Numbered from the stretch's first letter, positions 36,907 through 47,107 are shown. The stretch: DNA of 50,617 nt from Bacillus sp. FJAT-27445 (GCF_001510665.1 NZ_LMTI01000002.1:68851-119467), one strand, 5' to 3'. The notes: generated by a model not told the origin, from the sequence alone. A program made the numbers and translations.

Positions 36907-36930
36907 AAAAAAAAGGCTGTAAAAACAGCC
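36907..36930 (-). terminator. Terminator after spoIVA
   Basis: Stem GGCTGT/ACAGCC with a 4-base loop, followed by eight T on minus. Confidence 0.8.
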
Positions 36931-37001
36931 TCTTCGCCAAAATGAGCATAACCTATGAAAAAAAGGAGGGAGGAAACCCTGAACTGGCCATTTAACCAGT
37001 T

Positions 37002-38480
37002 CTAAAGAATAATAGCTATTAACCCTCCCGAGCCTTCGTTGATAATCCTTTCAAGCGTTTCTTTCAATTTATATCTTGCATTATCTGGCATAAGGGATAT
37101 TTTCGCATGAATCCCTTCCCTTACAATTGAACTGAGGCTTCTGCCGAAAATATCGGAGTTCCAGATGGAAAGCGGGTCATCTTCAAAGTCCTGCATTAGG
37201 TAGCGCACAAGCTCTTCGCTTTGTTTCTCAGTCCCAATAATCGGGGCAAATTCAGACTCCACATCGACTTTTATCATGTGGATTGACGGTGCTACTGCCT
37301 TAAGCCTAACCCCGAAGCGCGCTCCCTGCCTGATGATTTCCGGCTCTTCTAGGCTCATATCCGATAAAGTAGGGGATGCAATGCCATACCCTGTTTGTTT
37401 TACCATCCTCAATGCGTCCGAAATGTGGTCATACTCGGCCTTAGCGTGGGCGAATTCCTGCATGAGTTCTAGTAGGTGATCCTTTCCTCGGATTTCGACC
37501 CCGACAATTTCCTTAAGGATATCATCATACAGTTCGTCCGGAGCGTACAAATCAATTTCGGCTACTCCCTGACCCATTTCAATCCCGGCAAGCCCAGCCC
37601 TCTCAATAAACTCGAAGTCACTAAATTGATGGACTACCCTGTCAACATCCCTCAGCCTCTTAATATCCTTCACAGTATCACGGACAGCTTCCTGGTAGCT
37701 TTCCCTTAGCCAATGATTCTCCCTTAATACCATGACCCAGCTAGGCAGGTTCACATTTACCTCAAGGACAGGGAATTCATACAAGGCTTCCCTTAGCACA
37801 TTTAGCACATCCGATTCGCGCATCCCTTCCACACTCATCGCGATGACCGGAATGTCGTATTTTTCGGCGAGGCTTACCCGGAGTGCCTCTGTTTGGGGAT
37901 GATGCGGCTGCGCGCTATTGACAACCATAATGAAAGGCTTGCCAACTTCCTTCAATTCATTTATGACTCTCTCCTCGGCATCGAGATAAGATGTCCTCGG
38001 AATTTCACCAATTGTTCCATCTGTCGTTATGACAACACCGATTGTTGAGTGCTCCTGGATAACTTTCCTCGTGCCTATCTCTGCTGCTTCATGGAATGGA
38101 ATTGGCTCTTCATACCACGGGGTTGTGATCATCCTCGGCCCATTTTCGTCTTCATATCCCTTAGCGCCTGGAACGGTGTAGCCGACACAGTCAACCAGCC
38201 TGATATTTACTTCCAGCCCCTCATCGACATAGACTGCCGCGGCCTGATTTGGGACAAACTTTGGTTCGGTTGTCATGATGGTTTTCCCAGCCGCGCTTTG
38301 CGGCAACTCATCCATTGTCCTGGCTTTGTCTGCCTCATTGCTCATATTGGGCAGGACAACGAGTTCCATAAACTTTTTGATAAAAGTGGATTTGCCGGTC
38401 CTTACAGCGCCGACAACCCCGAGATAAATATCGCCGCCAGTCCTCTCAGCAATATCTTTAAAAATATCTACCCTTTCCAA
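37002..38480 (-). CDS. spoIVA: Stage IV sporulation protein A (spore coat ATPase)
   Basis: Mother-cell protein that binds the forespore surface through SpoVM and polymerises on ATP hydrolysis to form the coat basement layer; also needed for cortex. The start is taken as TTG 38480 (ERVDIFKDIAERTGG), with GGGAGGGG upstream; this gives 492 residues, the B. subtilis length, while the ATG 15 codons earlier would overlap the ribosome site. Walker A GAVRTGKST has K30. DCVGYTVPGA lies near 97, and the C-terminus ends GGLIAIIL as in B. subtilis. Confidence 0.97.
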   Translation of the reverse strand: MERVDIFKDIAERTGGDIYLGVVGAVRTGKSTFIKKFMELVVLPNMSNEADKARTMDELPQSAAGKTIMTTEPKFVPNQAAAVYVDEGLEVNIRLVDCVGYTVPGAKGYEDENGPRMITTPWYEEPIPFHEAAEIGTRKVIQEHSTIGVVITTDGTIGEIPRTSYLDAEERVINELKEVGKPFIMVVNSAQPHHPQTEALRVSLAEKYDIPVIAMSVEGMRESDVLNVLREALYEFPVLEVNVNLPSWVMVLRENHWLRESYQEAVRDTVKDIKRLRDVDRVVHQFSDFEFIERAGLAGIEMGQGVAEIDLYAPDELYDDILKEIVGVEIRGKDHLLELMQEFAHAKAEYDHISDALRMVKQTGYGIASPTLSDMSLEEPEIIRQGARFGVRLKAVAPSIHMIKVDVESEFAPIIGTEKQSEELVRYLMQDFEDDPLSIWNSDIFGRSLSSIVREGIHAKISLMPDNARYKLKETLERIINEGSGGLIAIIL

Positions 38481-38547
38481 GAGATCCCCTCCCGATCCTA
38501 GAATAAGTGGGATAATCGTATCCATTTAGGTAATTTTGGACAGTATA

Positions 38548-38577
38548 TGTTTATGATGTTGTCCTATTGAAATATGC
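38548..38577 (-). promoter_or_regulatory. Candidate SigE-type promoter for spoIVA
   Basis: On minus, GCATATT and CATAAACA are 15 bp apart, resembling the mother-cell SigE consensus (TCATATT / CATACAAT). spoIVA is SigE-dependent in B. subtilis. The match is partial. Confidence 0.35.
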
Positions 38578-38666
38578 TACTATCTAGTATATTTATTTTT
38601 ACCTCCTGTTCGGATTGCCCAAAAGTATGTGTCCGGTGCGGTTTCTTCCAGCAGCCTTGAAAAATG

Positions 38667-38710
38667 CAAAAAACCCTTCTCCTATAACTATATTTTTAAG
38701 GAGAAGGGTT
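38667..38710 (-). terminator. Terminator after yphF
   Basis: Stem AACCCTTCTCCT and its complement (12 bp), followed on minus by TTTTTT. Confidence 0.88.
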
Positions 38711-38768
38711 ATGACTGTTATTAACCAGGAAAGACCTGTAAAGAGTTTACTATTTTAGTAGCATCGGA

Positions 38769-39479
38769 TCAACTTCCCATAAAAATCGGTTCTCCGCTAT
38801 TGGGATCGAGGGTGTATGGGAGCGAATACGCAGGCACAAACATGGACTTATCTGTCAGGATAGACCGAATATCGTCACCTTGCTTAAATTTACTGGTGGA
38901 GTCTTTTAGGTATTGATATAAATCGCTCTGGTAATCAACATATATTTCGCCATTTCCCGCAATGACAAAGGAGAGGTTATGCTGCGTGAATGGGCTTACC
39001 ACATAAGGAGGAGTCTTATATCCAAGCTTGGAAAAGTCGAGCGAATAGACATTTTTACCTACAACTTCCTTAAATGGCGGATAGCCGTTTGCTTTAATCC
39101 TCATCTTTATTTCGCGGATTTGATCCACAATGCGTAAATCCAGAAGCTTTACGGTTGGATTTGATTCAACATCGATAAGAACATATTGGAATATGCCACC
39201 ATTTTCAAACGCATTTCCTGGAGGTTCCTGTATATAACGAGGAGAAATCCTCGTAAAGTCGATGATGTATTTTTCGTAAATGGCAGTATCTGAATCCTTT
39301 GTTTTGATTGGAAGTATTCCATCATTATCCCTTTGGAAGCTATCGACTGCAGCCTGTACAGATTGAACCTGATCTTCATAAGGTGTCTGGTTTTTTGCAA
39401 GCTGATCGCTAGGATACATACAGCCCCCCAGAAGCAGGATAAGAAAAATCGGCACGGCCAGCTTTAACATTTTCATCAT
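38769..39479 (-). CDS. yphF: Lipoprotein YphF
   Basis: A 236-residue secreted lipoprotein: basic start, hydrophobic stretch and lipobox LLGGC with Cys20 as the lipidated residue. The mature domain is soluble, with two PepSY/beta-like parts; the function is unknown. ATG 39479 has GAGG 8 bases upstream. It follows yphE by 26 bases and precedes spoIVA, as in B. subtilis. Confidence 0.87.
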   Translation of the reverse strand: MMKMLKLAVPIFLILLLGGCMYPSDQLAKNQTPYEDQVQSVQAAVDSFQRDNDGILPIKTKDSDTAIYEKYIIDFTRISPRYIQEPPGNAFENGGIFQYVLIDVESNPTVKLLDLRIVDQIREIKMRIKANGYPPFKEVVGKNVYSLDFSKLGYKTPPYVVSPFTQHNLSFVIAGNGEIYVDYQSDLYQYLKDSTSKFKQGDDIRSILTDKSMFVPAYSLPYTLDPNSGEPIFMGS

Positions 39480-39505
39480 TTGACCAACCTCTTTAATCAT
39501 ATTGG

Positions 39506-39706
39506 CTATTCTCCCGTTGGACCGCTTATAACAACGAGGAATATGATTATTCCCGATAATATCATCAAGGCATAAGCGAAAATTGCCGAGATAAGCCGGA
39601 AAACCCCTTTAAGTTTAAATCTGCTAAAATAAATCATTATCATTGAAATAAACATAAATCCCATTGCTGCTAGAGAAACCCACATTTTCATTAATGACGG
39701 TGACAA
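39506..39706 (-). CDS. yphE: DUF2768 small membrane protein YphE
   Basis: A 66-residue protein with two membrane helices (about 8-28 and 36-60) and a short basic loop (FSRFKLKGVFR) between them; ends SGPTGE. Unknown function, sporulation-linked by position. The start is TTG 39706 with GGGGGG upstream, matching the B. subtilis start MSPALLKM. Confidence 0.85.
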   Translation of the reverse strand: MSPSLMKMWVSLAAMGFMFISMIMIYFSRFKLKGVFRLISAIFAYALMILSGIIIFLVVISGPTGE

Positions 39707-39733
39707 AGCACATCCCCCCTTTTTCCGAGAGTA

Positions 39734-39742
39734 ATTATATCA
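39734..39742 (-). promoter_or_regulatory. yphE-yphF promoter (extended -10)
   Basis: On minus, TGATATAAT, about 28 bases before yphE; no clear -35. Confidence 0.45.
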
Positions 39743-39781
39743 TAGGCTGCATAAAGGGTGAAATGGAACCGCCCTTTGAGC

Positions 39782-39816
39782 AAAAAGAAAAGAGCAAGGG
39801 AGGCGAATCCTTGCTC
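39782..39816 (-). terminator. Terminator after gpsA
   Basis: Stem GAGCAAGG/CCTTGCTC, then TTTTCTTTTT on minus, about 120 bases past the gpsA stop. Confidence 0.8.
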
Positions 39817-39938
39817 AAAACATGTGACTAAATTACCCAAACTACGTTCCACGAAACCAGTTTGATTCGTTGCATTGTATGCAGGCAAAAAAATAAATGC
39901 ATCGCCAATCGCCCACATGAATGAATTAATTGAAATCT

Positions 39939-40982
39939 TTACGGTTCATTTAAAATATTCGTCAAATCTTCCATTTCGTGAGTCTTCCCACGTGCCATTA
40001 ATAAATCGGCTGCATCTTGGGCTGGTAGGCCTTCAAATAATACTTTATACAAAGTTTCGGTTATTGGCATTTCAACCTCATATTTGGCCGCAAGCTGGTA
40101 TGCCGCTTTTGTTGTGCGGACTCCTTCAACGACCATCCCCATGTTATCGAGCACTTCCTCAAGCGACTGCCCTTTTCCAAGCAAATTTCCCGCTCTCCAG
40201 TTCCTGGAATGCACGCTTGTGCATGTAACAATTAGATCGCCAATTCCAGCCAAGCCTGAAAAGGTTAACGGATTGGCCCCCATCTTCACTCCGAGCCTTG
40301 CAATTTCGGCTAAGCCCCTAGTCATGAGGGCAGCCTTTGCATTATCACCAAATCCAAGACCGTCCGTAATACCCGCAGCAAGGGCGATAATATTCTTAAG
40401 CGCCCCGCCAATTTCCACACCGACTACATCCGGATTGGTATATACCCTGAAGTTTTGATTTATGAACAAATCCTGGATCCTTTCGGCTTCCGCCATATTT
40501 TCCGAAGACACTGTCACCGTGGTAGGATGCCTTAAGCTCACTTCCTCCGCATGGCTCGGCCCCGAAAGAACGACGATCGATTTCAGAAGCTCTGGAGGCA
40601 TCTCTTCCGCAATCATTTGGGAAATGCGAAGCAAAGAGTCTGGCTCGATCCCCTTGCTTACATGGACGATTGTAAGTGGCTGATTACGGCTTTCCCGTAT
40701 CTTGCCGATAACTTCCCTGATTGCTTTCGTCGGTACGGCAAGTATTAAGGTATCCAAGTCGGCAAGAGCTTCATCCAATGAATTTGTAGCATGGATGGAT
40801 TCATGAATTTTAATGCCTGGCAGGTACCGTTCATTTGAATGGGTTGAATTTATCTCCTGTACCTGAGCAGGATTATGGCTCCACAGCCTTACATTGTGGC
40901 TATTGTCGGCAAGAACAAGGGCAAGGGCTGTCCCCCAGCTGCCCGCGCCGAGCACTGCAATTCCCATTGTTTGTTCCCGCAT
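39939..40982 (-). CDS. gpsA: Glycerol-3-phosphate dehydrogenase (NAD(P)+)
   Basis: Makes sn-glycerol-3-phosphate from DHAP for phospholipid synthesis. The 347 residues contain the Rossmann motif GAGSWGTAL near 12, [10 protein letters not shown] near 107, SGPSHAEE near 142 and the catalytic lysine in [13 protein letters not shown] near 193. ATG 40982 is used (AAAGGTAGTGA upstream); an internal ATG five codons on is possible. It lies 20 bases after der. Confidence 0.96.
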   Translation of the reverse strand: MREQTMGIAVLGAGSWGTALALVLADNSHNVRLWSHNPAQVQEINSTHSNERYLPGIKIHESIHATNSLDEALADLDTLILAVPTKAIREVIGKIRESRNQPLTIVHVSKGIEPDSLLRISQMIAEEMPPELLKSIVVLSGPSHAEEVSLRHPTTVTVSSENMAEAERIQDLFINQNFRVYTNPDVVGVEIGGALKNIIALAAGITDGLGFGDNAKAALMTRGLAEIARLGVKMGANPLTFSGLAGIGDLIVTCTSVHSRNWRAGNLLGKGQSLEEVLDNMGMVVEGVRTTKAAYQLAAKYEVEMPITETLYKVLFEGLPAQDAADLLMARGKTHEMEDLTNILNEP

Positions 40983-41001
40983 TCAAATCACTACCTTTTA
41001 A

Positions 41002-42312
41002 TTATTTTCTTTCCCTGGCATAAATCCTGATTGGGGTACCCTCAAAGCCGAATGCATCCCTTATCCTGTTTTCCAGGAACCGCTCATACGAGAAATGCAT
41101 TAACTCCGGTTCATTTACAAACACAACAAAAGCGGGAGGCTTCACGGCAACCTGTGTTGCATAATAGATTCTCAGTCTGCGCCCTTTATCCGTAGGAGTT
41201 GGATTCATAGCCACCGCATCCATGATGATGTCGTTGAGGATGTTTGTCTGCACACGCATGGAGTGATTCTCGCTTGCCATATTGATGACAGGAAGCAAAG
41301 TATGGATCCTCTTTTTTGTTTTAGCTGAAAGGAACACAATCGGGGCATAATCAAGGAATTGGAAATGATCCCTGATCTTTTGCTCAAAATCCTTCATTGT
41401 TTTCTCGTCTTTTTCAATGGCATCCCACTTATTAACGACAAAAATGACACCCCTGCCGGCTTCATGTGCGTATCCGGCAATTTTTTTATCTTGTTCGATG
41501 ATTCCTTCTTCAGCGTTTATGACCACAAGGACGACATCCGAACGTTCAATCGCCCTTAATGCGCGAAGAACACTGTATTTTTCAGTGCTTTCATAGACCC
41601 TTCCTTTTTTCCTCATGCCGGCTGTATCAATAATGACATATTCCTGTCCCTCATATTCGTATATGGAATCAATCGCATCGCGTGTCGTACCGGCAATGTC
41701 GCTAACAATGACCCGCTCCTCGCCGAGCAGCGCATTTACGAGAGAGGATTTACCAACATTCGGCCTTCCGATAAGGCTGAATTTAATTACATCATCAGGA
41801 TACTCGTCAGCCTCCAATGTCGGGAAATGCTTTGCAGCTTCATCCAGCAAATCCCCAAGTCCGAGACCATGTGCGCCGGAAATCGGAAACGGTTCACCAA
41901 AGCCAAGAGCGTAAAAATCATAAATATCTGTGCGCATTTCCGGGTTATCGATTTTATTGACAGCCATGACCACCGGCTTTTTTGTTTTATAGAGAATTTT
42001 AGCTACTTCTTCATCGGCTGCAGTTACACCTTCACGCCCATTCACCAGAAAAATGATAACATCCGCTTCATCAATGGCTATTTCCGCCTGCTGCCTAATT
42101 TGCTCAAGGAAAGGCTCATCGCCTATGTCGATGCCTCCTGTGTCAATAATATTAAAATCATGCGTCAGCCATTCAGCCGAGCTGTAAATCCTATCCCTTG
42201 TCACGCCGGGAATGTCTTCGACTATCGATATCCTTTCGCCAACTATCCTATTAAAAATCGTTGATTTGCCTACGTTTGGGCGTCCGACAATCGCAACTGT
42301 TGGTTTTACCAT
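41002..42312 (-). CDS. der: Ribosome assembly GTPase Der (EngA)
   Basis: Essential GTPase for 50S subunit maturation. The 436 residues equal the B. subtilis length. Two tandem G domains (GRPNVGKST near 10, GRPNVGKSS near 182; DTGG and DTAG switch II; NKID and NKWD) are followed by a C-terminal KH-like domain. ATG 42312 follows AAGGGTGAG. Upstream terminator 42391-42420 separates it from the seaA group. Confidence 0.97.
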   Translation of the reverse strand: MVKPTVAIVGRPNVGKSTIFNRIVGERISIVEDIPGVTRDRIYSSAEWLTHDFNIIDTGGIDIGDEPFLEQIRQQAEIAIDEADVIIFLVNGREGVTAADEEVAKILYKTKKPVVMAVNKIDNPEMRTDIYDFYALGFGEPFPISGAHGLGLGDLLDEAAKHFPTLEADEYPDDVIKFSLIGRPNVGKSSLVNALLGEERVIVSDIAGTTRDAIDSIYEYEGQEYVIIDTAGMRKKGRVYESTEKYSVLRALRAIERSDVVLVVINAEEGIIEQDKKIAGYAHEAGRGVIFVVNKWDAIEKDEKTMKDFEQKIRDHFQFLDYAPIVFLSAKTKKRIHTLLPVINMASENHSMRVQTNILNDIIMDAVAMNPTPTDKGRRLRIYYATQVAVKPPAFVVFVNEPELMHFSYERFLENRIRDAFGFEGTPIRIYARERK

Positions 42313-42390
42313 TCAACTCACCCTTAACTTCACATTTTAAGATTAGCAGCTACACCTTGAAAACGCTGCACCTTATTCGTATTCATCCTA

Positions 42391-42420
42391 TAAAATAAAC
42401 CCTTCTTTCAAAAGGAAGGG
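42391..42420 (-). terminator. Terminator after the seaA gene group
   Basis: Stem CCCTTC/GAAGGG with a U-rich tail TTTATTTT on minus. Confidence 0.65.
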
Positions 42421-42477
42421 CTTAACTTAATTATAGTATCAATGAATTAGCATAAGCGCAATGAAAACCTCCGCAAA

Positions 42478-42663
42478 TCAGTGCTTTACAATGATGCAGG
42501 TATCCTCCGACAGCGAATGGGCGATACCATCCAGAATCGCCTCTAGGCTTGCCGCAACCGCCTCCATCTTCTTGGAGGAATCACAATGAAAAACGCATGC
42601 GCCACCCGAAATGTTTTCTGGCCTTGTTGTCACAACAGCCAAAATATATTTTTCTATAGTCAT
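42478..42663 (-). CDS. Small partner of the YIEGIA protein (capping subunit family)
   Basis: A 61-residue protein beginning MTIEKYILAVVTTRPENISGG, with a mixed alpha/beta pattern and no membrane segment. It matches the small family that NCBI names 'capping complex subunit for YIEGIA', always found next to seaA/yphB. The biochemical role is not established. ATG 42663 has GGAGG 8 bases upstream. It starts 18 bases after seaA, so is co-transcribed. Confidence 0.65.
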   Translation of the reverse strand: MTIEKYILAVVTTRPENISGGACVFHCDSSKKMEAVAASLEAILDGIAHSLSEDTCIIVKH

Positions 42664-42681
42664 CTCATTATCCTCCAAGGA

Positions 42682-43557
42682 TTAGGGTTTCCCTTTTTTG
42701 GCGGGCATCCTGATTGCGTTTTCCAGTGCCGGAACAGCTCCAATTACATCAATCGCCTTCTGGGGATCATTTACATGCGGCAGTACAAAGACACCAAGCC
42801 GCCCATCTTTTAAATCTCTTTTTGCCAGCGGAACAAGCGCTGGTGTACCAGAATCCCTGTACACACCCAAGGCGGTTGAGACATCGTGCAAAATTGCCTG
42901 GCGCTGGCCGAGGTTTGCAAGTGTAATCTTTGAATTCGCGTTTTTTGGAGTGAGAATAAAGCCCATTCCATTTTCAAGAATTTCCTTTCTTCTTTCTGGC
43001 AGCCCGATATTCATGATATAGATGGAGCCTACATATAAACCCGCACCATCAAAATGCGGCTGTACATATTCAATGTCCGCAAGCCTATTGATTGTGCCTC
43101 CGGACATCAAAACTTTGGATAGTAGGAGCGTGCCGATTCCAACAATGACAGCCGCGAAAAAATTTACAGCCAAATAAACAAGGGTTACCGAAAATGAAGT
43201 TAATATGACAAGATAATTGCGGCTTTCAAAAGCAATTGCAATCCCTTCAATATAGGTATTTCCCCTCGGTACCAGTTCATATTCATCCATCATTGAAAGT
43301 GTATTCCTTTCCATGTTCCTTACTTCCCTGAACTGGGTTGCCGCAAGGGCGAGAAACGTTACGGCCGTGAATTCCTTTTCCATGATGGAAGGAATCGCCA
43401 CCGCACCAAGGCTAGCCGCGATAAACCCGACAGAAATATGAATAATCCTTCCATGCAGGTAGGTGGGATACTGTCTATAATCCGTCTTTAACATATACAC
43501 CCTCGAGAGTGTTCCTAACAGGATGCCGGTGATGAGTGGCCATGTATATTCACTCAT
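42682..43557 (-). CDS. seaA: YIEGIA family spore envelope protein SeaA (YphB)
   Basis: A 291-residue membrane protein. The N-terminal half has four or so hydrophobic helices, including the family-naming motif YIEGIAIAFESRNY near 107. The C-terminal half (about 165-290) is soluble. In B. subtilis SeaA takes part in spore envelope assembly. The start is set at ATG 43557 (MSEYTWPL), overlapping the yphA stop by 8 bases; an upstream start overlapping yphA by some 90 bases is less likely. Confidence 0.82.
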   Translation of the reverse strand: MSEYTWPLITGILLGTLSRVYMLKTDYRQYPTYLHGRIIHISVGFIAASLGAVAIPSIMEKEFTAVTFLALAATQFREVRNMERNTLSMMDEYELVPRGNTYIEGIAIAFESRNYLVILTSFSVTLVYLAVNFFAAVIVGIGTLLLSKVLMSGGTINRLADIEYVQPHFDGAGLYVGSIYIMNIGLPERRKEILENGMGFILTPKNANSKITLANLGQRQAILHDVSTALGVYRDSGTPALVPLAKRDLKDGRLGVFVLPHVNDPQKAIDVIGAVPALENAIRMPAKKGKP

Positions 43558-44161
43558 TGGGATGCTTACCTGCCCTTTCCGCTTGATTCGAAAATGAATT
43601 GAGCCAGGAAGCGCTTTTAACAAGGATTCCCCAACCAATTACCGTTAAAACAGCGAGGGATATCGTATCTAAATATTCAAAGCCGCCCACCTCAAAAGCC
43701 AAGAAGTTTTTTTGTAGGACAAGGGCATAAAGCATTTCACCCTGCATTGATCCAAAGACAATTAACATAAGCCTCCACCTTAGAGAGCTATATAGGAAAA
43801 TCGCCAGAAAAGCCAAGAAACCGGCAATAAGCCATTCTTTTTTTACAATAAAAACAATTGGATCAAATAACTCAAAAAACCTGAAGGAGCAGTAAAAAAG
43901 TGAAATAATTAATGAAAAAATAAAAAAGATTGACTTTTCCTTTTTATTCGCTTGAATGACGTGGATTAATGAATAAACGAATAGGCTTATGCCACCCAAA
44001 AAAACCTTTGATTCTCCTAGTGGTAAATGGAGCGGAGAAGCGATGATTGCCAGCAGAACCGCAGCCTGCAAACCCTTTCCTTCTCTCTCCTGCCCGCCTT
44101 TCAAAAACACCAAATAAATCCATAACAGCCATGCGGCCAAATAAAACAAGTACCCCTCCAT
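43550..44161 (-). CDS. yphA: Polytopic membrane protein YphA
   Basis: A 203-residue integral membrane protein with about seven hydrophobic segments and little else; matched to B. subtilis YphA by position before seaA and by composition. Function unknown, probably sporulation-linked. ATG 44161 follows AGGAGGT at 8 bases. Divergent from ypzI, with a perfect palindrome at 44180-44194 in the shared upstream region. Confidence 0.78.
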   Translation of the reverse strand: MEGYLFYLAAWLLWIYLVFLKGGQEREGKGLQAAVLLAIIASPLHLPLGESKVFLGGISLFVYSLIHVIQANKKEKSIFFIFSLIISLFYCSFRFFELFDPIVFIVKKEWLIAGFLAFLAIFLYSSLRWRLMLIVFGSMQGEMLYALVLQKNFLAFEVGGFEYLDTISLAVLTVIGWGILVKSASWLNSFSNQAERAGKHPNE

Positions 44162-44266
44162 AAAGACTACCTCCTATCCTTACCATTATGGTAAAGGGCA
44201 TGTATTTTCATACCAGGATAATATTCTTTGTTTGTTAAATAATTTAGGTATCGGAGGTGATAGGTG

Positions 44267-44410
44267 TTGGGACAGGACAGGCAGGAAAAAAAGCTGAAGA
44301 AAAGCAAAAGGGTTGAATCCGACCGCGACCAATCGCTCCATTATCCTGGGGCAACTGGGCTACAAACCCCAGAAGAGGCCAGAAAGCTGAATGATGGGAA
44401 AAAATCGTAA
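44267..44410 (+). CDS. ypzI: YpzI family small protein
   Basis: A 47-residue charged protein reading (M)GQDRQEKKLKKSKRV then ESDRDQSLHYPGATGLQTPE-type sequence, which I recognise as the YpzI family; function unknown. The start is TTG 44267, 9 bases after GGAGG; a GTG one codon earlier is an alternative. Plus strand, divergent from yphA, ending in a strong shared terminator. fni, which neighbours this spot in B. subtilis, is missing. Confidence 0.75.
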   Translation: MGQDRQEKKLKKSKRVESDRDQSLHYPGATGLQTPEEARKLNDGKKS

Positions 44411-44420
44411 ATAGGAAAAG

Positions 44421-44455
44421 AAAAAGCTTCCGCGATTGCCGCGGAAGCTTTTTTT
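44421..44455. terminator. Bidirectional terminator, ypzI / S1 protein
   Basis: Stem AAAGCTTCCGCG and its complement (12 bp) with a 5-base loop, T runs on both strands, between convergent genes. Confidence 0.93.
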
Positions 44456-44461
44456 GTCAAC

Positions 44462-45601
44462 TTATTTTTTCAAATTCTTTAATTTATCGCCAAGCAATTC
44501 TCCCAGCTGGAATCCCTTGGATTCCTCAGGAAGCTCATAATCCATATTCTCCTCAGCATCCCGTTCCAAAAGATCCTTAATGCTCAAGGAGAGGCGCTGT
44601 TCTTTGCCATTCACTTCAAGCACCTTAACCTGGACTTCCTGGCCTTCTTTCAGGACTTCATGAGGTGTGCCGATGTGTTTGTGGGCGATTTGCGAAATGT
44701 GGACAAGGCCTTCCACCCCAGGGAATACTTCAACGAACGCGCCATAAGAAACAAGCCTACGGACGGTACCTGTCAACACACTGCCCTTAGCCGCTTTTTC
44801 AGTTATATCAGCCCATGGTCCAGGCAGTGTTTCCTTGATGGAAAGGGAAATTCTTTCGTTATCCCGGTCAACGCTCAGGACTTTCACTTCAACCTTTTGT
44901 CCTTCCTGCACAACATCCCCCGGTTTCTCCACATGCTCGTGGGAGAGCTGGGAAATATGGACAAGGCCATCAATGCCGCCGATGTCTACAAACGCGCCAA
45001 AGTCCGTGATTCGCTGTACTGTGCCTTCAATTATCTGCCCCGGCTGGATGGATTCGAGAAGATCCTGTTTCTTCCTGCCTTTCTCCTCTTCAACTACAGC
45101 CCTGTGGGAAAGGATCAGCCGATTCTTCTCTTTGTCCAGCTCAACTATTTTAAAAGAAAGTTCCTTGCCTTTGTAATCGGAGAAATCTTCGACAAAATAG
45201 GCTTCTACCAATGAAGCCGGAACAAATCCGCGTACACCTAGGTCGACAACTAGCCCGCCTTTAACGACATCCTTAACTTCAGCGTTGAACACTTCCCCAC
45301 TCTGGAATTTCTGTTCAAGAACATCCCAGGCTTTTTCTGCATCAACTTTGCGCTTGGATAGGATGAGGGCTTCTTCCTCGACCTTCATGACTTCAAGTTC
45401 GAGCGAATCCCCTTCGGCCACTGCATCTGAAGCTTTCTCAATATGAATGCTCGACAATTCACTAATTGGAATGATTCCATCAAGTTTGCTGTTTTGGATA
45501 TTAACAAGCACCTGTTTATCCTCTACCTTGGTAACTTGTCCTGTTACCCTGTCTCCAACTTCAAAATTCCCGACTTCAATTTGATTCATATCTTCCGACA
45601 T
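44462..45601 (-). CDS. ypfD: S1 RNA-binding domain protein (RpsA-like, YpfD)
   Basis: A 379-residue protein with four S1 domains (about 14-82, 100-170, 185-255 and 272-342) followed by an acidic tail. It is shorter than Gram-negative ribosomal protein S1 (six domains), as in B. subtilis YpfD (382), which is not an essential ribosomal protein. GLVHISQL and GLVHISQI repeats mark the third and fourth domains. ATG 45601 follows AAGGAGGAG. Confidence 0.92.
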   Translation of the reverse strand: MSEDMNQIEVGNFEVGDRVTGQVTKVEDKQVLVNIQNSKLDGIIPISELSSIHIEKASDAVAEGDSLELEVMKVEEEALILSKRKVDAEKAWDVLEQKFQSGEVFNAEVKDVVKGGLVVDLGVRGFVPASLVEAYFVEDFSDYKGKELSFKIVELDKEKNRLILSHRAVVEEEKGRKKQDLLESIQPGQIIEGTVQRITDFGAFVDIGGIDGLVHISQLSHEHVEKPGDVVQEGQKVEVKVLSVDRDNERISLSIKETLPGPWADITEKAAKGSVLTGTVRRLVSYGAFVEVFPGVEGLVHISQIAHKHIGTPHEVLKEGQEVQVKVLEVNGKEQRLSLSIKDLLERDAEENMDYELPEESKGFQLGELLGDKLKNLKK

Positions 45602-45707
45602 ATGTACTCCTCCTTAACCATTGGCTGCCCTTTGAAATATATAGATGCGTTACATGCTTCACTTGCATGCGGCGCCCATCATCACGGCTGCGTTTCATAG
45701 AATATTC

Positions 45708-45750
45708 AAAAAAATATCCTTTGTAATAACTTCTTACAAAAGGACTTTTT
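45708..45750. terminator. Terminator after plsC
   Basis: Stem TCCTTTGTAA/TTACAAAAGGA with T runs on both strands. Confidence 0.75.
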
Positions 45751-45752
45751 TG

Positions 45753-46346
45753 TCAAGCGGAAACTCCTTTGTGTTCCTCAATAAGTTTGCGGATTTCCGA
45801 CATGATTAATTCAGTGGCCGCTTCTGCGGACAATTTTTCTTTCCGCACCCTATCCATATCAATCGGCTTCCCGTATACCACTTTCAGCTTGCCGAAAGGT
45901 TTATAAGGTCCGATTATCGCGCATGGAACAACATGTGCGTCAGACCTAAGAGCAAAAAAGCCCGCTCCGGCCAGACCTTGGCCCAATTCTCCCGTCTTGC
46001 TCCTTGTTCCCTCTGGAAACAATCCTAAAACCTGTCCCGCCTTTAAAACACCAAGTCCTTTTCTGAGCGCTTCCCGGTCACTCATTCCCCGCTTAACTGG
46101 AAACGCATTGCATGCCCTAACAATATTCCCTAGGATTGGTATCGAAAAGAGTTCTTCTTTTGCCATGAAATGGACAGGGCGTGGAGCGGTTATCCCCACA
46201 ACCGGCGGATCCAAATTGTTAATATGGTTCGAGCAAAGCAGAACTCCGCCATCTTTCGGGAAGTTCTCGGCCCCATACACTTCATACCTGTAAATTGGTT
46301 TTAACGCACTGTTTGCGACGAATCTTGCAAATGAATAAAATGTCAT
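45753..46346 (-). CDS. plsC: 1-acyl-sn-glycerol-3-phosphate acyltransferase
   Basis: Second acylation step of phosphatidic acid synthesis. The 197 residues contain the catalytic NHxxxxD in [11 protein letters not shown] near 37 and the substrate-binding FPEGTRS near 113, plus an N-terminal amphipathic/hydrophobic segment. The ATG overlaps the cmk stop by 4 bases, so it is coupled to cmk. Confidence 0.94.
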   Translation of the reverse strand: MTFYSFARFVANSALKPIYRYEVYGAENFPKDGGVLLCSNHINNLDPPVVGITAPRPVHFMAKEELFSIPILGNIVRACNAFPVKRGMSDREALRKGLGVLKAGQVLGLFPEGTRSKTGELGQGLAGAGFFALRSDAHVVPCAIIGPYKPFGKLKVVYGKPIDMDRVRKEKLSAEAATELIMSEIRKLIEEHKGVSA

Positions 46347-47023
46347 AGGTCTCCCACTCTTTCTTTCACAAGCGCCATTATTCTCTCCACAACATCTTCA
46401 ATTGAAAGTGAGGTAGTATCGATTTCAAATGCATCCTCCGCCTTTACTAAAGGGGCAACTTCCCTTTCAGAATCCAGCTTGTCCCGGGTAGCAATTTCTT
46501 TTTTCAAAATATCAAGATCCGACTGAAAGCCTTTCTGGAGATTTTCAGTATGGCGCCTTATCGCCCTTTCTTCAACACTCGCCAAAAGGAAAACCTTTAC
46601 CTCTGCATTTGGCAATACTTGTGTTCCAATATCGCGGCCATCCATGACTACCCCGCCCATGGATGCCAGCTTTTGCTGCCTCCGGACCATTTCCTCCCTG
46701 ACCTTTCGGTGCCTGGCAACAATGGAAACCGAGTTTGTGACAGTGGAGGAGCGAATTTCGCCTGTTACATCTTCCCCATCCAAAACAACAAGCTGGCCCG
46801 CTGCGGAAGGGAAGAGTTCGATTTCACTGTTTAAAAGAATGGCCAACAAGCTGTCTTCCTGTTCTAGGTCGGCCCCCAATTTTTGTGCTTTATATGTAAG
46901 TGCCCTATACATAGCGCCCGTGTCGATATAAATATAGGAAAGCTTTTCAGCGACAATTTTGGCAACTGTACTTTTTCCTGCTGCCGCAGGCCCATCAATC
47001 GCAATTGAAATTTTCTTATCCAT
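46343..47023 (-). CDS. cmk: Cytidylate kinase
   Basis: Phosphorylates CMP and dCMP. The 226 residues have the P-loop GPAAAGKST near 10, DTGAMYRAL near 33 and [11 protein letters not shown] near 105. ATG 47023 follows AGGAGGAAAC; the 23-codon longer frame has no site and crosses the leader. Confidence 0.96.
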   Translation of the reverse strand: MDKKISIAIDGPAAAGKSTVAKIVAEKLSYIYIDTGAMYRALTYKAQKLGADLEQEDSLLAILLNSEIELFPSAAGQLVVLDGEDVTGEIRSSTVTNSVSIVARHRKVREEMVRRQQKLASMGGVVMDGRDIGTQVLPNAEVKVFLLASVEERAIRRHTENLQKGFQSDLDILKKEIATRDKLDSEREVAPLVKAEDAFEIDTTSLSIEDVVERIMALVKERVGDL

Positions 47024-47098
47024 GTTTCCTCCTGTTACCTGTTCTGAAGCATCTTTAGTTGTCTCTTGCTCCGTTTTCCTTTTTACCTTCAATTATTC

Positions 47099-47107
47099 AT
47101 TTTACCA
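47099..47107 (-). promoter_or_regulatory. cmk-plsC promoter (extended -10)
   Basis: On minus, TGGTAAAAT about 75 bases before cmk; no good -35. Confidence 0.45.

Larger units (their letters stand above)
36507..37001. other. Intergenic region spoIVA-hbs
   Basis: About 500 bases without an ORF. It holds the spoIVA terminator (36907-36930), an extra GAACTGG/CCAGTTC hairpin beside the spoIVA stop (36980-37001), an AT-rich tract, and the hbs promoter (36578-36607). The length and low complexity suit a multi-promoter region, as known for hbs in B. subtilis. Confidence 0.6.
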
